In this document: positions 37,909 through 47,949 of the stretch, one piece after another | How the letters are laid out: each line of letters starts with the position of its first letter | Numbering within the stretch: the first letter of the stretch is position 1 | DNA from: Ruminococcus sp. AF46-10NS | GTDB lineage: Bacteria > Bacillota > Clostridia > Lachnospirales > Lachnospiraceae | Direction: 5' to 3' | DNA: 64,000 nt | NCBI RefSeq assembly: GCF_003474435.1 | Contig: NZ_QRNF01000019.1 | Span: 1-64,000 of the forward strand | Position numbers and translations under genes: made by a program | Notes under the pieces: model-generated | What the model saw: the letters and a program-made list of their open reading frames with translations, nothing else | Databases searched by the model: none | What the model was told of the DNA's origin: nothing

Positions 37909-37936
37909 CCCGGAACAGTTAAAGTTCTGTTCCGGG
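37909..37936 (-). terminator. Terminator downstream of the 38.5-37.9 kb gene pair
   Basis: CCCGGAACAG and CTGTTCCGGG form a perfect 10-bp stem. The T-run is weak. Between this and the folE promoter (37753-37908) I see only AT-rich sequence. Confidence 0.6.
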
Positions 37937-37945
37937 TCAGAAGAA

Positions 37946-38221
37946 CTAATGTTGTATCATTTTCATTAGATTTACGATTCGGTCGAGCCTGGCTGCATCT
38001 GCCGGATTCTTTCCCATTTTGATCACTTCTATGATTGTGGAAATTTCATGGGAGCTGAAATTCAATCCGGCATTTTTTCCCCTGGAAGCAGCTTCCATAA
38101 TAAAAGGTAGCAGTTCTGAAGGATTTTTCCCCAAGCCCTGATCCGCCAGATTCTGAAGCATGGAGAGTTTTTGCGGATCCATCTGGGAAAGGCGGGGGTC
38201 TTTTTTCCAGTCGTCACTCAT
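37946..38221 (-). CDS. Hypothetical protein, 91 aa
   Basis: A small soluble helical protein (start SDDWKKDPRLSQMDPQK, end RIVNLMKMIQH) with no motif I recognise. It overlaps the upstream gene by 4 bp (ATGA), so the two are translated together. The two look like a conserved pair in Lachnospiraceae. No function is suggested. Confidence 0.7.
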   Translation of the reverse strand: MSDDWKKDPRLSQMDPQKLSMLQNLADQGLGKNPSELLPFIMEAASRGKNAGLNFSSHEISTIIEVIKMGKNPADAARLDRIVNLMKMIQH

Positions 38222-38574
38222 GGATTATCACCTCCTGGTGGATTTTCATTCATGATCTTCATCATCTGTATGGTTGCCATAAGATTGGTGATCTGATCGA
38301 TCTGTCTGCGGTTTTGGCTTCCGCAGCACTTTCGTATATCCTGCAGTATTTCCATAGGATCGTTTACGGAGACACTGGCTGCCTGCATATCCGGATAATA
38401 ACTGCGATTCTGAAACAAAGTCATAGTATTAATAAGCTCCTGGGTTTTGGCATACATGGACAGAAACCGCTGACCTGATGGCGGAAGATAGGGGATCATA
38501 GCTTTCAGCATCTGATTTCGGTCACTTTCCACCATTTCGTCCAGGGCAGTTCTGGCAATGAAATCCTGTTCCAT
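38218..38574 (-). CDS. Hypothetical protein, 118 aa
   Basis: A helical protein (start MEQDFIARTALDEMVES). Its end (IDQITNLMATIQMMKIM) resembles that of the next gene (LDRIVNLMKMI), so the two may be diverged paralogues. The CCGSQNRRQ stretch carries two Cys. No known family. Confidence 0.7.
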   Translation of the reverse strand: MEQDFIARTALDEMVESDRNQMLKAMIPYLPPSGQRFLSMYAKTQELINTMTLFQNRSYYPDMQAASVSVNDPMEILQDIRKCCGSQNRRQIDQITNLMATIQMMKIMNENPPGGDNP

Positions 38575-38682
38575 AAAAAAGTCCTTTTTCCTGAAATCTA
38601 TGATTTCTGAAACAGAAATATGACAGAAACACGAAAACTGCCATAATATATATAGAAGAAATTTTTAATAAGGGAAACAGAT

Positions 38683-38817
38683 ATGGGAACTGAAAAAAAG
38701 CAGAAGCTTGTGATCGATGGAAATGCTTTTTATGAGATAGATCTGAAATGTCTGGAAGATAAGAAAAAGGAGCAGGAAGAGGTCAAAAAACAAGACCAGA
38801 AAGGGCAGAGGAAATAA
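38683..38817 (+). CDS. Small Lys/Glu-rich protein, 44 aa
   Basis: ATG 38683 follows AAGGGA and opens a frame of 44 codons (start MGTEKKQKLVIDGNAFYEID, then a charged coil rich in Lys, Glu and Gln). ATGACA and CATAAT about 16 bp apart upstream could be a promoter, and a strong hairpin terminator overlaps the stop codon. The own promoter and terminator argue that it is a real mini-gene. Function unknown. Confidence 0.55.
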   Translation: MGTEKKQKLVIDGNAFYEIDLKCLEDKKKEQEEVKKQDQKGQRK

Positions 38818-38831
38818 CCTCTGCCCCTTTT
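38800..38831 (+). terminator. Terminator of the 44-aa gene, also facing the Cys-rich gene
   Basis: GGGCAGAGG and CCTCTGCCC form a 9-bp GC-rich stem, followed by CTTTT on the plus strand. Confidence 0.75.
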
Positions 38832-38844
38832 GGGAGAAAAGAAA

Positions 38845-39132
38845 TCAGCAGCATCCACATCCGTTATTTCCGCAACACAGCAGAAGAAGGATAATGATCC
38901 AGCAGCTATCATTACAGCTGTTGTTATTGCATCCGCAGCTATTATTATTTCCGCAGCAGCAAAGCAGGCAGATGATCCAGAGAATGCAGGAGCAGCTGTT
39001 TCCACCGCCAAACAGGGAAGTTCCCCATCCATTGTTGCATCCACAGCCATTGTTGCATCCACAGTTATTGCCACATCCGGAATCACAGCCGCATCCACAG
39101 TCATTACAGTTTGTAGCCGCTAAGTCACTCAT
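38845..39132 (-). CDS. Cys/Gly/Asn-rich protein (chorion-class high-cysteine HCB13-like)
   Basis: 24 of the 95 residues are Cys, set in repeats of CGC and CNN with Gly and Asn, around two hydrophobic patches (ILWIICLL and WIIILLLL). Lachnospiraceae proteins with this composition are annotated as chorion-class high-cysteine HCB protein 13. The sequence suggests dense disulfide cross-linking or metal binding, as in spore coat or exosporium proteins. It lies next to a SleB-type wall hydrolase, in line with a coat or envelope role. The start ATG at 39132 has GGAGG upstream. Function unproven. Confidence 0.75.
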   Translation of the reverse strand: MSDLAATNCNDCGCGCDSGCGNNCGCNNGCGCNNGWGTSLFGGGNSCSCILWIICLLCCCGNNNSCGCNNNSCNDSCWIIILLLLCCGNNGCGCC

Positions 39133-39202
39133 TGATAAGTCCTCCGAAAAATTTGATTACACTTCATCATATGAGGGGAGTCTGTCCCAGGTTACAAAAA
39201 AG

Positions 39203-39231
39203 TTGACAGTGTTTATTCATTACGATATAAT
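39203..39231 (+). promoter_or_regulatory. Promoter of the SleB-type hydrolase gene
   Basis: Consensus TTGACA (39203-39208), 17 bp, TATAAT (39226-39231). Confidence 0.85.
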
Positions 39232-39310
39232 AAACCTAATGTAACAATTTTGTAATTTTTAGAAACAGATCCGATATACTCTCGTCGGTTCAGAAAGAAT
39301 GGGGAAAATT

Positions 39311-40666
39311 ATGAAGAGTTTCAGAAAAAAGAACTGGTTCAAAGGCCTGATGATGGCCGCGCTGCTTTTGATGGGATGTACTTTCCTTTCGCATTCGGCT
39401 ACAGAAGTACAGGCAGCAACTGCCGGATTTAAAACCATTAACGGAAAGACCTACTACATAAAAAGTAATGGAAGCAAACAGAAAGGCTGGCTTACTCTCG
39501 GAAAATATAAATATTATTTTAATAAAAAAACAGGTGTCCAGGTCAAGAGATGGCTCAATGTGAACGGTAAAAAAACATATTATTTTACCAGTAAAAAAGG
39601 CGTAATGGTAACAGGATGGCTGACTGATTCAAAAAAACATAAACGCTACTTTGATCCGGCTACTGGTAAGCTGACCAGAGGCTGGATGAAGGACAGCAAA
39701 GGTTATAGATATTATTTTACGAGCGGTGAAGGTGTTATGGTTACTGGCTGGATGAAAGACAGCAAAGGTCATCGGCGCTACTTTTATAAAGGTTCCGGAA
39801 TAATGGCAACGAAATGGCTGAAGAATACCAGCAAGAATATTAATTATTATTTTGAACCAGATACTGGCTATATGGCTACAGGCTGGAAGACTATCAGTAA
39901 AAAGAAGTATTATTTTGAGAAAAACACAGGTTATATGGTTACCGGTTTAAAGACCATCAGCGGAAAAAAATATTATTTTAAAGCAGATGGTTCCATGGCC
40001 GTCAGCACAACGGTAACAGTTAGCGGAGTTACTTATACGATTTCTTCAACCGGAGTGGCCTCAGTTAAGACAAATGGCAATAATAATGGAAGTTCTTCCC
40101 ATCCGGATAAGAATCTGAGCAATGGAAATGTAAAGGTTTACGATACTAAAAATTCCAGATATTATACCATGGTCAAAGAGTATAAGAGTCATCCGGGAAT
40201 TGCCAATGGCAAGACAACAGATGAGAAACTTCTTGCTGCACTCTGCGAGTCCGAGGCAGGGGATCAGGGAAAGATCGGAATGGAAGCAGTAGCACTCTGC
40301 GTTCTGAACCGTACGATCAAGACAGATAAAGAATTTCCATCAACGATTCGTGGTGTGATCTACGAAAATATTGGAAGCAGCACAACAGCTCAGTATTCCG
40401 TAGTCCGTAACGGTGCTCTTTTGAAACGACTGAATGGCAATTTCGAGAATCGTACTCTTGCATATCAGGCTGCCAGAGAGGCTATGACTATTTTTAATAA
40501 TTATGTTAAAAACGGGAAAGCCAGAACATTAAAAGGATTTAAACAGAAAGATTTCAAATATATGTATTTTATGATGAACAGTGCTTTCAAAAAACAGCCG
40601 TTGAATTTTAGTAAAGTTAAATATGAAGTCTACAAAGATCATACGTTTTTTGTAGACTGGGTATAA
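39311..40666 (+). CDS. Secreted cell wall hydrolase: wall-binding repeats plus SleB (Hydrolase_2) domain
   Basis: A signal peptide (about 1-37, ending VQAAT) precedes about nine choline-binding-type repeats (GWLxxxGKxYYF-like, about residues 38-260), a low-complexity linker (NNNGSSSHPDKN), and the SleB-type domain with the Glu in CESEAGDQGKIG and NRTIKTDKEFPSTI. SleB enzymes cleave cortex or wall peptidoglycan. ATG 39311 (GGGGA before it) is preferred to 39299. A sigma-A promoter suggests vegetative expression, so it is more likely a wall remodeler than a germination enzyme. Confidence 0.88.
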   Translation: MKSFRKKNWFKGLMMAALLLMGCTFLSHSATEVQAATAGFKTINGKTYYIKSNGSKQKGWLTLGKYKYYFNKKTGVQVKRWLNVNGKKTYYFTSKKGVMVTGWLTDSKKHKRYFDPATGKLTRGWMKDSKGYRYYFTSGEGVMVTGWMKDSKGHRRYFYKGSGIMATKWLKNTSKNINYYFEPDTGYMATGWKTISKKKYYFEKNTGYMVTGLKTISGKKYYFKADGSMAVSTTVTVSGVTYTISSTGVASVKTNGNNNGSSSHPDKNLSNGNVKVYDTKNSRYYTMVKEYKSHPGIANGKTTDEKLLAALCESEAGDQGKIGMEAVALCVLNRTIKTDKEFPSTIRGVIYENIGSSTTAQYSVVRNGALLKRLNGNFENRTLAYQAAREAMTIFNNYVKNGKARTLKGFKQKDFKYMYFMMNSAFKKQPLNFSKVKYEVYKDHTFFVDWV

Positions 40667-40674
40667 GAAACAGT

Positions 40675-40706
40675 TCCCTGTCTGGTGTCAGGCAGGGGAT
40701 TTTTTC
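40675..40706 (+). terminator. Terminator
   Basis: TCCCTGTCTG pairs with CAGGCAGGGGA, followed by six T. Confidence 0.8.
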
Positions 40707-40730
40707 ATACTTCATAACAGGAGGGCATAT

Positions 40731-42454
40731 ATGAATCCTTATTTCCAGGTGATCATATGGGCAGCAGGCATTGTTCTGCTGTTTGTCGTTTTAATGGCAT
40801 GGAATAACCATAAATGGAAAAAAATACAGCGGAACCGTATTCGCAGGATATTTGGCAAGGTTCCTGAACGGGAATATTCTCCGGATGATCTGGAACGGAT
40901 TTCTCACTATTTCCGCAGAAAAGAAAGTGCCGGTTTTTGTATTGATGATATTACATGGAACGATCTGGATATGGACCGTGTTTTCATGCAGATGAATCAG
41001 ACAGTTTCTTCGCCAGGTGAAGATGTTCTTTATGATATGCTCCGAAGACCTGCTTTTGATAAAAAAATACTGGAAGAACGGGAAAAAGAGATAAGATTTT
41101 TCGATACTCATGAGCAGGAACGCACAGAACTCCAGCTGATGTTAGCTTCTGTCGGAAAAACCAGGATCGGTTCCCTGTCAGATACAGTTCTGGCATTAAA
41201 AGATGCTCCGGTTATTGATCTTAAAATCCATATTGTCATGCTTGCAGCACTTCTTTCAAGTCTTTTTATTCTGCTTCCGATGTATCCGATGGCAGGTTTT
41301 CTTGTATTTATCTGTCTGATGATCGCAAATATTGTCATTTATTATGCAAGTATCGGTCAGAAGGTTATTGAAGCCTATCTGGACTGTTTTAATCATCTTC
41401 TGAAAATGCTGGGAGCAGCAGACGAGATGCAGACTGTGGACTGGCCGGAAGTCAAAAAACAGATGGATGCTATCAGAGAAGGGAAAAAAGAATTCAGCCG
41501 TTTTCGGAAAAAAGCTGTTATGCTTACCAGTAAAAATGCAGACTCCGGAGATCCGTTTCAGATTTTTATGAGTTATGTGCGGATGGTTTTTCATGTTGAT
41601 ATTTTAATGTATAATTCCGTGCTGAAAGAAGTTCAGGATAAAACAGGACAGATCATGAACCTGATCGACAATATCGGAGAGCTGGACGCACTGATCTCCA
41701 TTGCTTCTTTCCGTCGGATACTGCCTGAGTGGTGTAACCCGGAGTTTATACTCTGGAAAGAAGAGGATCATCGACCAGTACGCCTGGAAACAGAAGCTCT
41801 CTATCATCCGCTGATCTCTCATCCGGTGGCAAACAGCATTACAGCAGAGGGAGGAACGCTGATCACTGGTTCCAATGCCTCCGGCAAGTCCACTTTTCTT
41901 AAAAATGTGGCTATCAATGGCATTCTGGCACAGACGATCCACACCTGTACAGCATCATCCTGCCATATGCCATTTCTCAAGGTCATGACTTCCATGGCAC
42001 TAAGAGATGATATCAGCAGTGGTGAGAGTTATTTTATCGTAGAGATCCGCTCCCTGAAACGGATTCTGGATGAAAGCCGTAAAAAAGAGCCTCTTCTCTG
42101 TGTGATTGATGAAGTGTTAAGAGGAACGAATACAATTGAACGTATTGCAGCTTCTTCTCAGATTCTTAATGCACTTCGCGGAAACTGGATGCTGCCTTTT
42201 GCGGCGACCCATGATATTGAGCTTTCCTATATTCTGGATGGTATTTATAGAAATTATCATTCAAAGAAGAAGTCAAAGACAGGGAGATAGTGTTTAATTA
42301 TCTGCTTCAGCAGGGAAGGGCCACAACAAGAAATGCAATTCGTCTTCTGGATATGCTGGGATATGATCCGGAACTTGTGCGGGATGCCGGAAACGCAGCA
42401 GCAGAATTTGAGCATATAGGTGTCTGGAAAAAAATTCTTGCACAGAAGAGATAG
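40731..42454 (+). CDS. Membrane-anchored MutS-like ATPase, frame broken
   Basis: The restored protein has about 574 residues. The C-terminal third is the MutS-family ABC ATPase: Walker A TGSNASGKST (about residue 380), SSGESYF, Walker B LLCVIDEVLRGTN, and the end ATHDIELS. The N-terminal part has no mismatch-binding domain; instead it has a hydrophobic segment at about residues 5-24 and a pair near 165-205. It is thus a MutS-domain-V protein of unknown job in the membrane, not classical MutS. One T is missing at 42260/42261; restoring it recovers the last 60 residues to the TAG at 42452. Confidence 0.82.
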
Positions 42455-42568
42455 GACAGGTATAATCGGATAGAAATCAATACTGTAAATTAATAAAAAT
42501 AGAATATATATTAAAGTGGAATGAAAATGTCTGCTTTATATTCAATTTAGATTCAAGGAGTAGATTAT

Positions 42569-43045
42569 ATGCAGGTGAAAATCTATACAGACGGTGCAGC
42601 TCGCGGAAATCCTGACGGACCGGGCGGTTACGGAGCTGTTCTTCAGTATATTGACACGAAGGGACAGCTTCACGAAAGAGAGTTGTCCAGAGGATATCAG
42701 AAAACTACGAACAATCGAATGGAACTGATGGCAGCCATTGTGGCACTGGAAGCTCTTACACGTCCCTGCCAGGTGGATCTCTATTCTGATTCCAAATATC
42801 TGGTAGATGCTTTTAACCAGCACTGGATCGATTGCTGGCTCAGGAAGAACTGGAAACGCGGAAAGAATGAAGATGTGAAGAATGTAGACCTCTGGAAACG
42901 TCTTTTAAAGGCCAAAGAACAGCATCAGGTAAACTTCCACTGGGTTAAAGGACATGCAGATAATCCGTTAAATGAACGGTGCGATCAACTTGCAACATCG
43001 GCAGCAGACGGCAATGAACTATACGTAGATGAAGGTCTGAAATAA
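42569..43045 (+). CDS. rnhA: Ribonuclease HI
   Basis: RNase HI cleaves the RNA strand of RNA-DNA hybrids. The 158-residue protein has all four catalytic acids: Asp in YTDGAARGN, Glu in NRMELMA, Asp in YSDSKYLVDA, and Asp in GHADNPLNE. It lies alone between the MutS-like gene and the T-box leader. Confidence 0.97.
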   Translation: MQVKIYTDGAARGNPDGPGGYGAVLQYIDTKGQLHERELSRGYQKTTNNRMELMAAIVALEALTRPCQVDLYSDSKYLVDAFNQHWIDCWLRKNWKRGKNEDVKNVDLWKRLLKAKEQHQVNFHWVKGHADNPLNERCDQLATSAADGNELYVDEGLK

Positions 43046-43124
43046 TAATTTTAAATGGCCGTTTTCTGTAAAATAAGCAACTATATTCTGCTACTTTAAG
43101 TTGTCAAAGCGATATTAAAATTTC

Positions 43125-43153
43125 TTGACAAACAAAAAAGCAGTTTGTATACT
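43125..43153 (+). promoter_or_regulatory. Promoter of tyrS
   Basis: TTGACA (43125-43130), 17 bp, TATACT (43148-43153). Confidence 0.85.
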
Positions 43154-43159
43154 TCATAT

Positions 43160-43497
43160 AGTATAGTAAAAGGCGAGGAAGGGAAGAAGTAACCTAGGGA
43201 AAACCCCACAGAGAGCAGCCGGCAGGTGAGAGGCGCAGGGTGGAACTTTCGTGAATACATCCCGGAGCTGCGCACCGAATCAGGATTTAATACTGTGAAA
43301 TATAGATTTTACAGATAGGCTGCGACGGATAGCACCCGTTATTGTGCTGAAGTGATTTTATATCTTGTTATATATTGACATAAAGGATATAAATTCACTT
43401 TATGAGGCAGGAAATGCGAGTTTTCTGTAAATTTAGGTGGTAACGCGGGACCCGGTTCTCGTCCTAAACGGACAGGAACCGGGCATTTTTATTTTTT
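43160..43497 (+). ncRNA. T-box leader (tyrosine) with terminator
   Basis: The leader carries AGAGAGCAGCCGGC.., a specifier loop GTGAATAC (TAC, tyrosine, at 43256-43258) and the T-box GGTGGTAACGCGGGAC (43436-43451). The terminator stem CCCGGTTC..GAACCGGG ends in CATTTTTATTTTT. It senses uncharged tRNA-Tyr and allows tyrS expression. Confidence 0.93.
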
Positions 43498-43572
43498 ACG
43501 CTAATACTGTAAATTATAAACTTTATGTAACAAAAAAGCGTAAACATAAAAGCTATACAGGAGGAAAGAACA

Positions 43573-44797
43573 ATGACAGTTTGGGAAGAACTGAAAGCAC
43601 GTGGCTGATCGCACAGGTTACAGACGAAGATGAGATTAAAGAGATGGTAAATAACGGGAAAGCCACATTCTATATCGGCTTTGACCCTACAGCAGACAGC
43701 CTTCACGTAGGTCACTTCATGGCTCTTTGCCTGATGAAGAGACTGCAGATGGCAGGCAACCGTCCGATCGCCCTTCTTGGCGGCGGAACAGGAATGATCG
43801 GTGATCCGTCCGGAAGAACCGATATGCGTCAGATGCTGACAAAAGAGACCATCCAGCACAATATTGACTGCTTTAAACAGCAGATGAGTCGTTTCATCGA
43901 TTTCTCCGATGAAAAGCTCTTATGGTAAACAATGCTGACTGGCTTATGAATCTTAATTATGTAGAGCTTCTCCGTGAGGTAGGTGCTCACTTTTCCGTAA
44001 ACCGTATGCTGACAGCAGAGTGTTACAAACAGCGTATGGAGCGAGGCTTAAGCTTCCTGGAATTCAACTACATGATCATGCAGAGCTACGATTTCTACAT
44101 GCTGTACCAGAAATACGGCTGCAACATGCAGTTCGGCGGTGATGACCAGTGGAGCAATATGCTTGGCGGAACAGAGCTGATCCGCCGTAAGCTTGGCAAA
44201 GATGCTTATGCTATGACTATCACACTGCTTCTCAACTCTGAGGGCAAGAAGATGGGCAAGACACAGTCCGGCGCTGTATGGCTTGATCCGAACAAGACAT
44301 CTCCGTTTGATTTCTACCAGTACTGGAGAAATGTAGACGATGCAGACGTTATTAAATGTATGCGTCTTCTTACATTCCTTCCGCTTGAAGAGATCGATGA
44401 GATGGCCAAATGGGAAGGAAGCGAGCTGAACAAAGCAAAAGAGATCCTTGCATACCAGCTGACAGAGCTTGTACACGGTGAGGAAGAGGCCAAGAAAGCA
44501 CAGGAAGGTGCACGCGCACTGTTTTCAGGTGCGGATACTTCTCATATGCCGACAACCGAGCTTGCAGAGGAAGATTTTGATGAGGAAGGAAAAATCGACC
44601 TGATCACACTTCTTGTAAAAGCAGAGCTGGTACCAAGTCGTTCCGAGGGTCGTCGTGCGATCCAGCAGGGTGGTGTATCTATTGACGGTGAGAAGATCAC
44701 AGATATCTATCACACTGTTGAAAAAGATGCTTTTGCAGGAGAAGGAATCGTTCTCAAGCGAGGCAAAAAGAAATTCAAAAAAATCTGTGTAAAATAA
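43573..44797 (+). CDS. tyrS: Tyrosyl-tRNA synthetase, frame broken twice
   Basis: TyrRS charges tRNA-Tyr. It has the class I HVGH signature ([10 protein letters not shown]), the KMSKS-like KKMGKT, and a C-terminal S4 domain ([16 protein letters not shown]). One C is missing at 43605 (ARG-LIAQ) and one A at 43922/43923 (KLL-MVNN). Two added bases give a 408-residue protein of standard length. The gene must be functional unless another copy exists; the T-box upstream is intact. Confidence 0.95.
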
Positions 44798-44882
44798 TTT
44801 CCCGTATATGCAGCATTTCCGAATGCAGATTTCAAGATCCGGGAATGCAGCAAAAAGGGGTTGACACAAGGAGGATAACAAC

Positions 44883-47524
44883 ATGAAAAAGTACGGAGTG
44901 AACGAACTTCGTAAGATGTTTCTTGATTTTATGGAAAGCAAGGGACATCTTGTAATGAAAAGCTTTTCCCTGGTTCCGCAGGGAGATAAGAGTCTTCTGC
45001 TGATCAATGCAGGTATGGCTCCGCTGAAACCATATTTCACAGGTGCTGAGAAACCGCCAAGAACAAGAGTGACAACCTGTCAGAAATGTATCCGTACAGG
45101 AGATATCGAGAACGTAGGTAAAACTGCACGCCATGGTACATTCTTTGAAATGCTCGGTAACTTCTCTTTTGGTGATTACTTCAAAAAAGAAGCAATTCAC
45201 TGGTCCTGGGAGTTTCTTACAGAGGTTGTAGGACTTGATGCAAACCGTCTCTATCCATCCATTTATCTGGATGATAATGAAGCCTTCGATATCTGGAACA
45301 AAGAGGTCGGAATTCCGGCCGAACGTATTTTCCGTTTCGGAAAAGAAGACAACTTCTGGGAGCATGGTGCAGGTCCGTGTGGTCCATGTTCTGAGATTTA
45401 CTATGACCGTGGGGAAAAATATGGCTGCGGTAAACCAGGATGTACAGTAGGTTGTGACTGCGACCGCTACATGGAAGTATGGAACAACGTTTTCACACAG
45501 TTTGAGAATGATGGAAATGGAAACTATACAACACTGAAGCAGAAGAACATTGATACAGGTATGGGACTTGAGCGACTTGCTGTAGTTGTTCAGGATGTAG
45601 ATTCTATTTTTGATGTAGATACGATCTGTGCACTTCGTAATCTTGTTTGCGAGATCGCACATAAAGAATATGAGAAAAACTATGCAGACGATGTTTCTAT
45701 TCGTCTGATCACAGACCATATCCGTTCTGCAACATTTATGATCTCCGATGGAATCATGCCAACCAACGAGGTCGCGGCTATGTTCTCCGCCGTCTGATCC
45801 GCCGTGCAGCACGTCACGGACGTCTTCTCGGCATTGAGGGAACATTCCTTGCAAAATTAAGTGCACAGGTGATCGAGAGCTCCAAAGCCGGTTATCCGGA
45901 ACTTGAGGAAAAGAAGGAGTTTATCTTCCGTGTTCTCACAAACGAGGAGAATCAGTTCAATAAGACCATCGACCAGGGACTTCGTATCCTTTCTGATATG
46001 GAAGAGGATATGAAGAAAGCCGGTGAGAAAACTCTTTCCGGAGACAACGCATTCAAGCTTTATGATACTTACGGATTCCCTCTTGACCTTACAAAAGAGA
46101 TCCTTGAGGAAAAAGGTTACGGTATTGATGAGGAAGGCTTCCAGAAAGCAATGGAAGAGCAGAGAGTCAAAGCACGTACTGCCCGTGAAGTAACTAACTA
46201 TATGGGCGCAGATGCAACTGTATATGATGATATTGATGTCAATGTAACTACAGAGTTCGTTGGCTATGATCATCTTACTTTTGATTCCAAAGTAACTGTC
46301 CTTACCACAGAGACAGAGATTGCAGATTCTCTCACAGAAGGACAGAAAGGTACTGTATTTGTTGAGCAGACTCCGTTCTATGCAACTATGGGTGGACAGG
46401 AAGGCGATACCGGTGTGATCGAGACTGCAAACGGTAAATTTGTTGTTGAGGATACCATCAAACTCCGCGGCGGCAAGTTTGGCCATGTAGGACATATGGA
46501 GTCCGGTATGATCTCCGCAGGCGAGACAGTATCGCTGAAAGTAAATGAAGATGCAAGAAAAGATACAGAGAAAAACCACAGCGCAACACATCTTCTTCAG
46601 AAAGCACTGAAAACTGTTCTTGGTTCCCATGTAGAGCAGAAGGGTTCTCTTGTAACACCGGAGAGACTTCGGTTTGATTTTGCTCATTTCCAGGCTATGA
46701 CAGCTGAGGAGATCCAGGCAGCAGAGGAGCTTGTAAACAAAGAGATCCAGGCAGGTCTTGATGTCCATACAGATGTCATGGATGTGGAAGAAGCAAAGAA
46801 ATCCGGAGCAATGGCTCTTTTCGGTGAGAAATATGACCAGAAAGTACGTGTAGTATCCATGGGTGACTTCTCCAAAGAGCTCTGTGGCGGTACACATGTA
46901 AAGAATACAAGCTCCATCATGCTCTTTAAGATCGTTTCCGAGTCCGGTATTGCAGCAGGAGTCCGCCGTATTGAGGCACTGACAGGCAAAGCTGTTATCG
47001 ACTACTACAGAAAACAGGAAGAGCTTCTTCATGAGGCAGCAAAAGCATTAAAGGCTAATACATCTGAGGTAGTAGAGAAAATCGGCCATCTTCAATCTGA
47101 GGTAAAAGCACTTCAGAGCGAGAACGAGTCCCTCAAGAGCAAAGCAGCTCAGAGTGCACTTGGTGATGTTATGGATAAAGTCATTGAAGTAAACGGCGTA
47201 AAACTCCTTGCAGCCAAAGTTGATGGCGTTGATATGAACGGCCTGAGAGATCTTGGTGACAAGCTGAAAGAGCAGCTTGGCGAAGGTGTTGTCCTTCTTG
47301 CAGCAGTAAACGGCGGTAAGGTAAATCTCCTTGCAATGGCAACAGATGCAGCTCAGAAAGCGGGAGCTCATGCAGGAAATCTCATCAAGGCAGTAGCAGC
47401 TATCGTTGGCGGTGGCGGCGGTGGACGTCCGAACATGGCACAGGCCGGCGGAAAGAATCCGGAGAAAGCTCAGGAAGCTATGGATGCAGCAGCAGGAATC
47501 CTTGAGAAACAGCTTACAAAATAA
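44883..47524 (+). CDS. alaS: Alanyl-tRNA synthetase, frame broken
   Basis: The restored protein has 880 residues, with the class II core ([19 protein letters not shown]), the editing domain with the HxxxH zinc site ([12 protein letters not shown] and [10 protein letters not shown]), and the C-Ala domain. One G is missing at 45770/45771 ([11 protein letters not shown]). The end of the second half is Gly-rich ([16 protein letters not shown]) as in other AlaRS. ATG 44883 has AAGGAGGA before it. The 85-bp gap from tyrS has no T-box. Confidence 0.96.
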
Positions 47525-47582
47525 GTATAATATTCGAGATTTACATTTTTGACAAATTTTTCATAAAAATCGCGAAAAGCTG

Positions 47583-47612
47583 TTGACGAAACCTTGTGTT
47601 ATGATATATAAT
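47583..47612 (+). promoter_or_regulatory. Promoter of rpsU
   Basis: TTGACG (47583-47588), 18 bp, TATAAT (47607-47612). Confidence 0.7.
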
Positions 47613-47690
47613 AACAGTCGTGCAAGAAAAATACCCAGACAGTTGTATTTTAGCACAATCTACAACTGGAGGGAGGTTAGGTGTGAGTCT

Positions 47691-47866
47691 ATGTCAAACG
47701 TTATCGTAAAAGAGAACGAGACTTTAGATAGCGCTCTTCGCAGATCAAGAGAAGCTGTGCTAAGGCGGGAATCCAGCAGGAAATCCGTAAAAGAGAGCAT
47801 TACGAGAAGCCAAGCGTTCGTCGTAAGAAAAAATCTGAAGCCGCAAGAAAACGTAAATATAATTAA
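47691..47866 (+). CDS. rpsU: 30S ribosomal protein S21, frame broken
   Basis: S21 is a small basic protein of the 30S subunit involved in mRNA selection. The start [18 protein letters not shown] is diagnostic. One T is missing at 47745/47746 (CGCAGAT-T-CAAGAG); restoring it gives 58 residues, the exact normal length, ending RKRKYN. GGGAGG lies 14 bp before the ATG. Its own promoter and terminator make it monocistronic. The break is almost surely a sequence error. Confidence 0.95.
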
Positions 47867-47875
47867 TTGTGCGCA

Positions 47876-47908
47876 AAAAATCCCTGGCTATGTAGTCAGG
47901 GATTTTTA
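47876..47908 (+). terminator. Terminator of rpsU
   Basis: AAATCCCTG pairs with CAGGGATTT, followed by TTTAATT. Confidence 0.85.
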
Positions 47909-47949
47909 ATTAAAGAGCCGAAAGAACGTTCGACAAAAGGGAAAAAAGT

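Noticed and set aside
38830..39123. A 97-codon plus-strand frame rich in Ala, Ser and Thr
   Set aside because: It is the antisense of the Cys-rich gene, whose own strand has a ribosome site and a family-like pattern.
44798..44882. An alanine T-box before alaS
   Set aside because: The gap is 85 bases, with no T-box core; alaS probably follows tyrS in the same transcript.
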